DNA from: CAXMST01 sp963700785
GTDB taxonomy: Bacteria > Actinomycetota > Thermoleophilia > Solirubrobacterales > 70-9
NCBI GenBank assembly: GCA_963700785.1
Contig: CAVOYZ010000007.1
Span: forward strand, 29,701-93,700
Length of the DNA: 64,000 bases
Reading direction: 5' to 3'
The notes under the pieces were generated by a model. That model saw only the letters and a program-made list of their open reading frames with translations. It was not told the DNA's origin and ran no database searches. Made by a program: the position numbers and the translations under genes. Numbering within the stretch: the stretch's first letter is position 1; every line of letters begins with the position of its first letter. This document shows positions 20,363 through 32,133 of the stretch, piece by piece.

Positions 20363-21925
20363 ATGAGCGGGCGGCGGCCGAGATCGGCGATCGTTGCGGT
20401 CGCCCTCTGGACGACGCTCGCCCTGGTCGTCGCGACCCCGGCGGCCGCCGCCGAGCGCCGGCCGCCGCCGGTCGAGCAGCGGCCGAACGTGGTCGTCGTC
20501 GTCACCGACGATCAGTCGCTTGCGCAGTTCACGCCGGCCTACATGCCGCGGACCTTCAGGCACCTCGTCGATCGATCCACGGACTTCAGCCAAGCCGTCG
20601 TTGCGACCCCGCTCTGCTGCCCCTCGCGAGCGGCGCTCTCAACCGGCCAGTACGGGCACAACAACGGCGTGCTCCGCAACCAGTATCCGCTGCTCGACCG
20701 CAAGCGCAATGTGCTGCCGAGTTGGCTGCGGCGCAGCGGCTACCGGACGATCCACGTCGGCCGCTTCTACAACGGCTACGGCTTCGTCGGGCGCAACAGC
20801 GAGGTCGCGCCCGGCTGGGACATCTGGCGGACCGCGCTCGAGCCGCATGGCTACTACGACTACCGGATGCGGTTCAACGGGCGCTTCCGCAAGTACGGGT
20901 CCGCCGACCGCGACTATCTGACGACCAACATCAACCGGATCGCCGCGAAGCTGATCCGCCGCAAGGCCGGGCGTGACCGCCCCTTCTATCTGCAGGTCGA
21001 TCACTTCGCTCCCCACGACGGCCCCGGATCGCGGACCGCCCGCTGCGAGTCGGCGGCGGTGCCGGCGCCGGCCGACGAGGCTGCCTACGCGGACGAGCCG
21101 CTGCCGATGGGGCCCGCCTTCAACGAGGCCGACATCACCGACAAGCCGGACTTCTTCCAGCAGTCCGAGCTGCTCGACGGCGATCGGCTCGCGGCATTGA
21201 CCCGGAGCTGGGGCTGCGCGCTGGCGGCGCTGCGCGAGGTGGACCGGGGCATCAACTCGATCTGGCGTGAGCTCCGCAGGGCGGGCGCGCTGCGCGACAC
21301 GGCGCTGATCTTCACCTCCGACAACGCCTATCTGTTCGGCGAGCACCGGATCAACCAGGACAAGCACTACCCCTACGAGGAGGCGCTCCGGGTGCCGATG
21401 ATCGTGCGGCTGCCGAGGGACGTGGCAGGGGCGGGCCAGCCGCCGGAATCGGCTGCCACCGTGGCCAACATCGATATCGCGCCGACGGTCCTCGAGCTGG
21501 CCGGCGCCGAGCCGTGCATCGCGGGTGGCTGCCGCGTGCTCGACGGCCGCTCGCTCGTCTCCGAGGCGGCCGGGGCGCCGGAGATTCCAGCCGACCGCGG
21601 GATCGCGATCGAGTACGACGGCGACCAGCCGCTCAAGGGACTGGTCTGCGAGTACCAGGGGATCCGCACGGCGAACGCGATCTACGTCCAGCACCGGCGG
21701 GCGCGAGCCCGGTTTCGCGATCCCTGCGCGCGGCTCACCGGCGATGACGAGCTCTACGACCTCGCCGCAGACCCGTTCCAGCTCGAGAACCTGTTCCCGG
21801 CGACGCCGGGCGGTTCCGAGGCGCGGACCGAGGCGGACCTCCGGGATCGGTCGGCGCGGCTCGCCGACTGCAACGGCATCGCCGGGCGCGATCCGCTTCC
21901 GCCCAGCGGTCACTTCTGCGAGTAG
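20363..21925 (+). CDS. Secreted sulfatase, second of a tandem pair
   Basis: 520 residues from ATG 20363, only 3 nt after the first sulfatase. A signal peptide lies at residues 5-30 (ending TPAAAA). It has metal site NVVVVVTDDQ (D49, D50), CCPSR signature with modifiable C85, SDNAYLFGEHRINQDKHYP and a DLAADPFQLENLFP ending like its neighbour. Both proteins finish with the same motif (C-x-G-I-A-G-R-D-P), confirming duplication. Differences in the middle (the FNEADITDKPDFF region versus FNEADVSDKPAS) suggest different sulfated substrates. Activity should depend on cysteine-to-formylglycine conversion encoded elsewhere. Confidence 0.93.
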   Translation: MSGRRPRSAIVAVALWTTLALVVATPAAAAERRPPPVEQRPNVVVVVTDDQSLAQFTPAYMPRTFRHLVDRSTDFSQAVVATPLCCPSRAALSTGQYGHNNGVLRNQYPLLDRKRNVLPSWLRRSGYRTIHVGRFYNGYGFVGRNSEVAPGWDIWRTALEPHGYYDYRMRFNGRFRKYGSADRDYLTTNINRIAAKLIRRKAGRDRPFYLQVDHFAPHDGPGSRTARCESAAVPAPADEAAYADEPLPMGPAFNEADITDKPDFFQQSELLDGDRLAALTRSWGCALAALREVDRGINSIWRELRRAGALRDTALIFTSDNAYLFGEHRINQDKHYPYEEALRVPMIVRLPRDVAGAGQPPESAATVANIDIAPTVLELAGAEPCIAGGCRVLDGRSLVSEAAGAPEIPADRGIAIEYDGDQPLKGLVCEYQGIRTANAIYVQHRRARARFRDPCARLTGDDELYDLAADPFQLENLFPATPGGSEARTEADLRDRSARLADCNGIAGRDPLPPSGHFCE

Positions 21926-21970
21926 CCGCCGCCGGGCGGCCGCGGGGCCCGGATATCCTCGATCGGGACG

Positions 21971-26286
<4,316 letters not shown>

Positions 26287-26290
<4 letters not shown>

Positions 26291-26304
26291 GCGCCGGCGC
26301 TCAG
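26287..26304. terminator. Palindrome embedding both convergent stop codons
   Basis: CTGAGCGCCGGCGCTCAG is perfectly symmetric and includes the TGA of the cyclase gene (+) and the TGA of the MBL gene (-). It shares the arms CTGAGCGC/GCGCTCAG with the palindromes near 10.55 and 30.29 kb. Confidence 0.55.
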
Positions 26305-27035
26305 CCGCGGTCGGCGGCCTGCTCGAGCAGGACCCGGATCTGCTGGCGCTCCCCGATCATCGGCTCGGCGTGCCCGGGAGCGACCGTCCGCGGCTCCAGC
26401 GCCGCCAGCTTGCGAACGCTCTCGGCCGCCTCGGCGGTGTCGAGGTTGAAGACGTCGTTCGGCACGTTCGGAAGCTCGGTCCGCTTGAACCGCATCGAGT
26501 CGACCAGGTAGATCGTGTCGCTGACGATCGCGAGCCGATCGCGCTCGCGCCAGAGGCCGATCATCCCGGGAGCGTGGCCGGGGAAGTGCTTGACCTCGAA
26601 GCCGCAGATCTCGTCGCCCTCGCTGACGGTTCCGGCGATCTCCAGCGGTCCGCAGTCCCAGCGATGAAGCAGGCGTGGGTAGGCGACGCGCGGGAGCCGG
26701 AGCTCGATCTCATCGAGCGCGAAGTAGTGGTAGCCGCCGTCGCCCTCGGCGTCGGCGCGCTCGGCGGGGTGGCAGTAGATCGGCACGCCGAGGTCCTTGG
26801 CGACTCCGCGGTGATCGGCGTGCGAGTGGCCGAGCACGACCCGCCTGATCGGCCCGATCTCCTCCGCCGCCGCGCGCACGCCGGCCGCCATCTGCGCCGT
26901 GCCCGCGTCGAAGACCGTCACGCCGCCGTCCTCCTCCTGAAGGAAGTAGACGTTCATCCCCTGGCGCAGATCGCCGGCGTGGCGCCAGACGCGATCGGCG
27001 ATCTTCTCGGTGATCGGCTTCAGCGGGTTGGCCAC
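26301..27035 (-). CDS. MBL-fold metallo-hydrolase
   Basis: 244 residues from GTG 27035, without signal peptide. Metal ligands are seen in VVLGHSHADHRGVA (HxHxDH), in PGHAPGMIGLW (third histidine) and in IVSDTIYL (bridging aspartate). A late PGHAEPMIG segment supplies the last histidine. This is the glyoxalase II/lactonase-like group that hydrolyses thioesters, lactones or similar small substrates. It is intact, unlike the MBL gene at 9533, and only distantly similar to it. It converges with the large cyclase gene and is divergent from a putative 27-residue membrane peptide. Confidence 0.9.
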   Translation of the reverse strand: MANPLKPITEKIADRVWRHAGDLRQGMNVYFLQEEDGGVTVFDAGTAQMAAGVRAAAEEIGPIRRVVLGHSHADHRGVAKDLGVPIYCHPAERADAEGDGGYHYFALDEIELRLPRVAYPRLLHRWDCGPLEIAGTVSEGDEICGFEVKHFPGHAPGMIGLWRERDRLAIVSDTIYLVDSMRFKRTELPNVPNDVFNLDTAEAAESVRKLAALEPRTVAPGHAEPMIGERQQIRVLLEQAADRG

Positions 27036-27060
27036 CGGGGCAGCCTATTAGCATCGCCCC

Positions 27061-27144
27061 GTGGAGCGCAGCTGGACAATTGCGATGGCGATCCTGATCG
27101 TCTGCCTGATCGCCTCGATCGTGATCTGGGCGATCAAGGTCTGA
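27061..27144 (+). CDS. Putative 27-residue single-pass membrane peptide
   Basis: A short frame from GTG 27061 to TGA 27142-27144 encodes MERSWTIAM followed by a clean hydrophobic helix (AILIVCLIASIVIWAI) and KV. TATTAG at 27046-27051 ends nine bases before the GTG, so a leaderless transcript is conceivable; there is no ribosome site. It lies in the otherwise empty gap between a divergent MBL gene and a subtilase end. Charged N-terminus, one helix and short C-terminus fit known membrane microproteins. It is unverified and could be chance. Confidence 0.4.
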   Translation: MERSWTIAMAILIVCLIASIVIWAIKV

Positions 27145-27175
27145 GTCGCCGCCGCCCGGCCGCCGCCGGCGGCGA

Positions 27176-28591
27176 TCAGCCGGTCAGTTTCGGGCAGCTC
27201 GAGGCGGGGTCGACCGCGGCCGCGAGATCGAGCAGCCCGGCGCCGTAGAGCCCCGCGGCCGAGGGGTCGGCGACCGGGCGCGCGGTGCACTTCAGCCACC
27301 GTTCCAGTTCGCCCGGCGTCGGGCGTTGGCCGAGCTTCCGGGAAAGCACCCCGCTGGCGAGCACCAACCCGGCGGTCGCGCTGACGTGCGGCGCCGACAT
27401 CGAGGTGCCCTCGTACCGCGGGTAGCGGAAGCGGCGGTAGTTGCGCGTGAACGGGGTGTCGAGCGGCAGCGTCAGCTGGACGATCGTAGGTCCCTGCGCG
27501 AACGGCCGGCAGTGGGCTCCGGCGCTGCCGCCGGAGTCGCGACCGCCCCCCGGGGCGGTGATGTCGACACCCTTGCCGCGACTCGAGAAGTCGGAGAGGC
27601 AGCCGCGGATCGTGCCGGAAGCGACCCCGAAAGCGACCTTGGCCGGCATCTGCGCCGAGCTCGAGCGGTCGTTTCCCGCGGCGCCGACCACCAGCGCCCC
27701 CCGACGCCGAGCGAAGGCGATCGCATCGCAGACGGCGCGCAGGCCGGCGCAGCCGCCGAACGAGGGGCTGAACTCGAGGCTGAGGTTGATCACCCGGGCG
27801 CGATGGCGGGCGGCCCAGCGGATGCCCTTGGCGACGTTCGCGGCGCCGCCGGAGCCGTTCTGCCCGAGCACCCGCACCGGCATCATCCGCAGTCCCGATG
27901 CCAGGCCGGTGACCGCCTCGCGGTTGTTGGTCTGCTCGAACACCGTCGAGGCCACGTGGGTGCCGTGCCCGTTTCTGTCGAGCGGGATGCGGTCGCCGTC
28001 GATGAAGTCCTTGCCGCGATCGAAGGAGCCGGCCGCCAGGTCGGGACTGCGACGGAAGCGCCGGCCTTTGTTCCGGTAGGCGACCCCGGTGTCGAGGATC
28101 GCGACGATCGGACCGCGCTTGCCGTTGGGGCGGCGGCCGAGCGGCCGCCCGGCCTTGCGCAGCAGACCCCAGGCGCGCGGCGCGTCGACTCCGCACGGCG
28201 CGGCACCGGTGCAGGGGACCCCGACCGCCGGGGGCGCGAGGAAGTTCCACTGGTCCTGCTGCCAGCCGCCCGGAGTGCCCCCGGTACCGGGATCCCTGGG
28301 GATCCAGGAGGCGCGGGCGACGGCGTTCGGGTTCGCCCACTTGACGCGCGGATCGGAGCGCAGCTCCTTCAGGCCCTGGCGGAGGCCGACCCCCGGCTCG
28401 AGATCGACCAGACGCTCGTGCGGCGTGCCCCGGAACCGGACCAGCGCCTCGCCGGGGACGGCCTCGACGTCCGCGGCCAGCGCGGCAGTCGGGTCAGGGT
28501 CGGTGGCGGCAGCCGTCGCGGGGATCGCCAGCGCCGGCACGGCCGCCAGCACCGCCAGCAGAGCTATCCGAGTTGTCCTCCTGCCTTGCAT
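27176..28591 (-). CDS. Secreted subtilisin-like serine protease (S8)
   Basis: 471 residues from ATG 28591; this start gives a good signal peptide (IALLAVLAAVPALAIPATAA). A short inhibitor-like propeptide (~40-95) precedes the catalytic domain. The triad is complete: D167 in AILDTGV, H209 in NGHGTHVAS and S397 in YEGTSMSAPH. Oxyanion-hole Asn is in GAAGND. Six cysteines in the mature part suggest disulfides. There is no C-terminal anchor, so it is probably released outside the cell, for nutrient protein degradation or processing of surface proteins. The substrate is unknown. Confidence 0.95.
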   Translation of the reverse strand: MQGRRTTRIALLAVLAAVPALAIPATAAATDPDPTAALAADVEAVPGEALVRFRGTPHERLVDLEPGVGLRQGLKELRSDPRVKWANPNAVARASWIPRDPGTGGTPGGWQQDQWNFLAPPAVGVPCTGAAPCGVDAPRAWGLLRKAGRPLGRRPNGKRGPIVAILDTGVAYRNKGRRFRRSPDLAAGSFDRGKDFIDGDRIPLDRNGHGTHVASTVFEQTNNREAVTGLASGLRMMPVRVLGQNGSGGAANVAKGIRWAARHRARVINLSLEFSPSFGGCAGLRAVCDAIAFARRRGALVVGAAGNDRSSSAQMPAKVAFGVASGTIRGCLSDFSSRGKGVDITAPGGGRDSGGSAGAHCRPFAQGPTIVQLTLPLDTPFTRNYRRFRYPRYEGTSMSAPHVSATAGLVLASGVLSRKLGQRPTPGELERWLKCTARPVADPSAAGLYGAGLLDLAAAVDPASSCPKLTG

Positions 28592-28663
28592 GCGTATACC
28601 CCAACACGTGTGCGGTGGTCGAGTTGCCGTCAGCGCCCTCCCCGCCGTCGAGCCAAGTCCGGC

Positions 28664-28675
28664 TAAGTTCAGGGT
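28664..28675 (+). promoter_or_regulatory. -10 box of a probably leaderless promoter for tadA
   Basis: TAAGTT at 28664-28669 ends six bases before the GTG start at 28676. Confidence 0.45.
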
Positions 28676-29143
28676 GTGGATACTCCCAGCTTCAGCGCCG
28701 ATGACGAGCGCTTCATGCGGGCCGCGCTCGAGCTTGCAGCGACGGCGGCCGCGGCTGGAGACGTTCCGATCGGGTCGCTGGTCGTCCGCGAGGGCGAGGT
28801 CCTCGGCGCCGCCTGCAACGAGCGGGAGCGCCACGCCGACCCCACGGCTCACGCCGAGGTCCTCGCGATCCGCGCCGCGGCGGCCGTGCTCGGCGGCTGG
28901 CGCTTGCCCGGGACGACCCTCTACGTGACGCTCGAGCCGTGCGCGATGTGCGCGGGCGCGATCGTGCTCGCCCGGATTCCGCGTGTCGTCTTCGCGGCGC
29001 CCGACCCGAAGGCGGGCGCCGCCGGCTCGGTGCTCGACGTGCTCGGCGACCGGCGGCTCAACCACCGCCCGCAGGTCGAGGGCGGCCTGTTGGCCGAGGC
29101 GGCGTCCGCCCAGCTTCAAGAGTTCTTCCGCGCCCGCCGTTGA
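28676..29143 (+). CDS. tadA: tRNA-specific adenosine deaminase
   Basis: 155 residues from GTG 28676. Zinc ligands are in HAE (H59, with E61 as proton shuttle) and PCAMC (C89, C92). It deaminates A34 to inosine in tRNA-Arg(ACG), letting one tRNA read several codons. The DVPIGSLVV strand and the LGDRRLNHRPQVEGG ending are typical of TadA rather than cytosine or guanine deaminases. Length matches the bacterial enzyme. A -10 box 6 nt upstream suggests leaderless translation. It converges with a histidine kinase gene, leaving only 17 nt between the stops. Confidence 0.93.
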   Translation: MDTPSFSADDERFMRAALELAATAAAAGDVPIGSLVVREGEVLGAACNERERHADPTAHAEVLAIRAAAAVLGGWRLPGTTLYVTLEPCAMCAGAIVLARIPRVVFAAPDPKAGAAGSVLDVLGDRRLNHRPQVEGGLLAEAASAQLQEFFRARR

Positions 29144-29160
29144 TCCGGGGGGCGGACCCC

Positions 29161-30027
29161 TCAGGAGCGGTGCTGCTCGTCCGGCCCGCCCTGATGAGGC
29201 CGCTTGCGGGCGGGCAGGGCGAGGGACTCGCCGTTGTCGCGAACGCCCGGCAGGTAGACGGAGACCGTCGTTCCGACGCCACGGCTGGTGCTGATTCGCA
29301 GGTCGCCGCCGGCGTCGCGGGCGATGCCGAGCACGGTCGGCAGCCCGAGACCGCTGCCGAGGTCCTCCCGCTTGGTCGTGTAGAAGGGCTCGAGCGCCCG
29401 CGCCATCACCGCGGAGCTCATGCCGGGCCCCTCGTCGGAGACCGCGAGCCGCAGATACCAGCCGGCGCCGAGGTTGCAGTCCCCCGGCGGGATCGGGACC
29501 AGCGAGCTGCGGATCGTGAGGGTGCCGCGGCCGTCCATCGCATCGCGAGCGTTGGTCGCGAGGTTGAGCAGGATCCGCTCGATCTTGCCCTCCGAGACCC
29601 CGACCTTGGGCAGCCCCGTGTCGGGCTCGCAGCGGACGTCGATATGCGGCCCGCAGGCGCGCTCGATCATCGGCAGCGCCTGGACGATCGCCGCGTTTAG
29701 GTTGCTTGGGCGCTCGGCCGCGGGACTCGGCCGGGCTGCGTCGATCAGCTGTCGCGTCAGCAGTGCTCCGCGCTCGGCGGCGTCACGGATCTCACCGGCG
29801 CGCTCGCGGACCTCGGCGTCGCTGCCGAGGCCGGCCTCGATCTCGCTCGCCGACCCGAGGATCACGGAGAGCAGGTTGTTGAAGTCGTGGGCGGCCTCGG
29901 CGGTGACCTGCCGAAGATCAGCGGGGGAGGGCGTCTCCGGGTCCTCCCGACGGGCATCGCGGATCGTGATCCACTCCGCCGCGCCGTCGGGCGGCTCCAC
30001 CACGGTTGTCGGTTCGTTTGGCTCCAT
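29161..30027 (-). CDS. Soluble sensor histidine kinase (HATPase_c with HDFNNLL box)
   Basis: 288 residues if begun at ATG 30027; longer upstream frames would run into tRNA-Ser and are rejected. The H-box AEAAHDFNNLLSVILG has the phospho-accepting histidine near residue 47. N-box LNLATNARDAMDGRG, G1 DEGPGM, F-box FYTTKR and G2 GSGLGLPTV follow. No membrane segment and no PAS domain is seen, only a short acidic N-terminus, so the input signal is unclear. The HDFNNLL box is typical of hybrid or PAS-type kinases of the HWE/NtrB-like group. No partner response regulator gene is adjacent. Confidence 0.85.
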   Translation of the reverse strand: MEPNEPTTVVEPPDGAAEWITIRDARREDPETPSPADLRQVTAEAAHDFNNLLSVILGSASEIEAGLGSDAEVRERAGEIRDAAERGALLTRQLIDAARPSPAAERPSNLNAAIVQALPMIERACGPHIDVRCEPDTGLPKVGVSEGKIERILLNLATNARDAMDGRGTLTIRSSLVPIPPGDCNLGAGWYLRLAVSDEGPGMSSAVMARALEPFYTTKREDLGSGLGLPTVLGIARDAGGDLRISTSRGVGTTVSVYLPGVRDNGESLALPARKRPHQGGPDEQHRS

Positions 30028-30143
30028 CGCTCGGCGCGCAGGCCCGCCGGCGCACGCCGGCGGTCGACCTGCGGACAGTTTCGCCGGGAGCGCCGTTGTC
30101 CCTGCCTGGTTCGTGCGCGGGTCGGGCGCTGCGAGCCGGACAG

Positions 30144-30232
30144 CGGAGAGGGTGGGATTCGAACCCACGAGGCGGTTTCCACCGCCCACACGATTTCCAG
30201 TCGTGCACCTTAAGCCACTCGGTCACCTCTCC
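30144..30232 (-). tRNA. tRNA-Ser (anticodon GGA)
   Basis: 89 nt on the minus strand. The acceptor stem GGAGAGG pairs with CCTCTCC. The anticodon loop CTGGAAA gives GGA. A long variable arm (GGGCGGTGGAAACCGCC) and the T-arm TTCGAAT loop identify a class II serine tRNA. CCA is not encoded. Confidence 0.97.
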
Positions 30233-30265
30233 CGGGCGGCCGGGACGATAGCGAGGCCGCCGGGG

Positions 30266-30309
30266 CTGAGCGCGGTGCGCCGCGCGGGCGCCCGCGCGAG
30301 CGCGCTCAG
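30266..30309. terminator. Hairpin with CTGAGCGCG arms overlapping a stop codon
   Basis: CTGAGCGCG (30266-30274) pairs with CGCGCTCAG (30301-30309), enclosing a second GC palindrome. The right arm contains the stop of the minus-strand gene ending at 30306. The same arm sequence occurs at two other convergent or terminal sites. Confidence 0.5.
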
Positions 30310-30650
30310 GCGGGCTCCGGAGCGGCGTCCGATCCGCGCCGCGCCGCCATCGTCCCGCACCAGATCGCGAACAGGGCGATCGCGAACAGGGCGCCGAGCC
30401 AGTGCAGCCCGGCGATCACCGCGAGTAGGCTCGGAATGCCGGCCAGGGCAGCGCCGAGCAGGGTCTGCAGCGCCGGCAGGCGCAGCACCCGCGCCGTGAA
30501 CAGGGCGCAGAGCGCCCAGGCGCCGGGACCGCTGATCCAGCCCCAGTCCTCGAAGAACGAGCGCGGCAGGGCAATCGCGAGCACGATCGAGATCGCCGCC
30601 ACCGAGGCCGCCTGCAGCGCGGCCGCCCGCCAGGTGATCGTTCGGTCCAC
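30306..30650 (-). CDS. Small integral membrane protein, unknown function
   Basis: 114 residues from GTG 30650 (MDRTITWRAAALQ...). This start is preferred because longer versions would overlap the divergent YtoQ gene and add a non-hydrophobic leader. Three to four hydrophobic stretches are visible: AASVAAISIVLAIAL, GAWALCALFTARVL, LLGAALAGIPSLLAVIAGL and LGALFAIALFAIWCGT. The C-terminus is short and charged (ARRGSDAAPEPA). No catalytic motif is recognised. It is divergent from ytoQ with 64 nt between starts; its 3' end sits in a palindrome. Confidence 0.6.
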   Translation of the reverse strand: MDRTITWRAAALQAASVAAISIVLAIALPRSFFEDWGWISGPGAWALCALFTARVLRLPALQTLLGAALAGIPSLLAVIAGLHWLGALFAIALFAIWCGTMAARRGSDAAPEPA

Positions 30651-30714
30651 GGGCGGGATTATCGCGCTCGGTAGGCTCGGGTGGCAGGCGAGAGCGAGAG
30701 CGAGGGGATCGACG

Positions 30715-31179
30715 GTGGACAACGGCGAGCGCATCTGGACGGTCTATCTGGCGGGCGAGATCCACTCCGACTGGCGGCAGCGGATCGCGGCCGGGGTCGA
30801 GGCGGCCGGCCTCCCCGTCGTGCTCACCTCGCCGGTCACCGATCACGGGGCCAGCGACGACTGCGGGGTCGCGATCCTCGGCGCCGAGCCCGACAAGTTC
30901 TGGCACGACCACAAGGGTGCCGGCGTCAACGCGGTACGGACCTACACGCTGCTGCGCGAGGCCGACATCGTCGTCGTCCGCTTCGGCGAGAAGTACAAGC
31001 AGTGGAACGCGGCCTTCGACGCGGGCCAGGCCGCCGCGCTCGACACGCCGCTGATCACCCTCCATCCGCCGGAGCACGACCACGCGCTGAAGGAGGTCAA
31101 CCGCGCCGCCCTCGCCAGCTGTCGCGAACCCGAGCAGGTCGTGGCGGTCCTCCGCTATGCGATCGGGGGAGCGCTGTAG
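30715..31179 (+). CDS. ytoQ: YtoQ family protein (nucleoside 2-deoxyribosyltransferase-like fold)
   Basis: 154 residues from GTG 30715, preceded by a GAGGGGA ribosome site. Starts IWTVYLAGEIHSDWR and carries SPVTDHGASDDCG, FWHDHKGAGVNAVRT and ADIVVVRFGEKYKQWNAAFDAG, the hallmark segments of the YtoQ family. The fold resembles nucleoside 2-deoxyribosyltransferases, but the biochemical role of YtoQ is not established. It is cytosolic, with no signal peptide. It is followed 36 nt later by a small secreted protein gene. Confidence 0.85.
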   Translation: MDNGERIWTVYLAGEIHSDWRQRIAAGVEAAGLPVVLTSPVTDHGASDDCGVAILGAEPDKFWHDHKGAGVNAVRTYTLLREADIVVVRFGEKYKQWNAAFDAGQAAALDTPLITLHPPEHDHALKEVNRAALASCREPEQVVAVLRYAIGGAL

Positions 31180-31215
31180 CGTTGCGGCTCGGGTGATCGA
31201 GGAACTGGAGCAGCG

Positions 31216-31635
31216 ATGAAGAGGGCAATCGGAGCGAGCTGCCTGACCATGGCGTTGGCCGCGCTGCTCGCGGCTCCCGCTGAGGCCCGCATCGAGCAGT
31301 GGGACGGCAAGGTCAAGGGGGGAGGTGAGGTCGGGTTTCAGGTCAAGTTCAAGCGCGGCAAGCCGAAGTTGGTCGGCTTCCTCGAGGTCACGGGTCTGCC
31401 GGTCAAGTGCACGACCGGGCCGACGAAGGTCCGCATCGCCCACAACGCGTTCGACCTCAAGGTCAGGAAGCGGAAGTTCAGCTACACCTTCCAGGGCTTC
31501 ACCGCCAAGTTCAAGGGCAGGTTCAACAAGAAGCGCAAGAAGGCGACCGGAACGATCGACTACGGGCCCGCCGATCCGGAGCCTTCGATGGGTTGCGACA
31601 CCAACGGTCCCCGCCGCTGGACCGCGCGCAAGTAG
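31216..31635 (+). CDS. Small secreted basic protein, unknown
   Basis: 139 residues with signal peptide (residues 1-24, ending APAEA). The mature protein is rich in lysine and glycine with alternating beta strands (KVKGGGEVGFQVKFKRGKPKL). Two cysteines (in PVKCTTG and MGCDTNG) could pair. The strand FSYTFQGF resembles FRYTFQG in the secreted protein at 62703, suggesting a loose family of small exported beta-proteins in this genome. The function is unknown. It is the last gene before tRNA-Ser(CGA) and the accessory island. Confidence 0.6.
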   Translation: MKRAIGASCLTMALAALLAAPAEARIEQWDGKVKGGGEVGFQVKFKRGKPKLVGFLEVTGLPVKCTTGPTKVRIAHNAFDLKVRKRKFSYTFQGFTAKFKGRFNKKRKKATGTIDYGPADPEPSMGCDTNGPRRWTARK

Positions 31636-31712
31636 CCCGTACAGGTCGATGCAGTGGATCGGTCCGGGCCGCCCCGCGCCCGCTAGCCTTCACGCCCGGC
31701 CAACGGCCGTCC

Positions 31713-31802
31713 GGAGGGGTGGCAGAGCGGTTGAATGCGGCGGTCTCGAAAACCGTTATGCGTCTTTTCGGCGTATCGAGGGTTCGAATCCCTCCCCCTC
31801 CG
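31713..31802 (+). tRNA. tRNA-Ser (anticodon CGA)
   Basis: 90 nt. The acceptor stem GGAGGGG pairs with CCCCTCC. The anticodon loop CTCGAAA gives CGA. It has a long variable arm (TATGCGTCTTTTCGGCGTAT) and T-loop TTCGAAT. CCA is not encoded. Its 3' portion is repeated in direct orientation three times downstream, marking it as the likely integration target for the island. Confidence 0.97.
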
Positions 31803-32133
31803 TAGATAGGCCGGATTCGGCATAGACAAGCGGTTTCTGCCATTCCGTTGGCATCCAGGAGTGCCAACGTAATGGCCCGCTCGGAGGACGAAGCTCAAGG
31901 TGAAGCTGAAGCGGTAAGGCTGCCCCAAAGGGGGAGGGCGCGCTGTGCCCTGGGAGCACATGTCCGCGCCCCCCTTCGGAGATTCGGGCCAGCAACAAGC
32001 GCCCGGGAGTTCTGCTGCGCCCACGAAGGCCTGACCGTACGCCCAAGTACCCAGCCATCTTTGACCTGACCGGGGTGGGGTTGCGGTAGTAGTGTCCAAC
32101 TCGCCAGATGGTCGGCGAGACCCCCAAGCAGGT
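31803..32133 (+). other. Left edge of the island: hairpin and a gene-end remnant
   Basis: No complete gene. GTTGGCA/TGCCAAC (31847-31868) forms a hairpin just after the tRNA. At 31882-31917 one frame reads RRTKLKVKLKR followed by TAA, matching the C-terminal end of the lysine-rich module of the island's secreted proteins. This looks like the stump of a deleted relative brought next to the tRNA by recombination. Confidence 0.5.

Noticed and set aside
29161..30189. Longer 342-residue version of the histidine kinase
   Set aside because: The extra N-terminus would be translated from tRNA-Ser(GGA) sequence; ATG 30027 gives a sensible protein.
31716..31867. Minus-strand frame GGGGIRTLDTPKRR over tRNA-Ser
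   Set aside because: A known artefact of translating tRNA-Ser genes; the same string at the remnants only confirms their tRNA origin.
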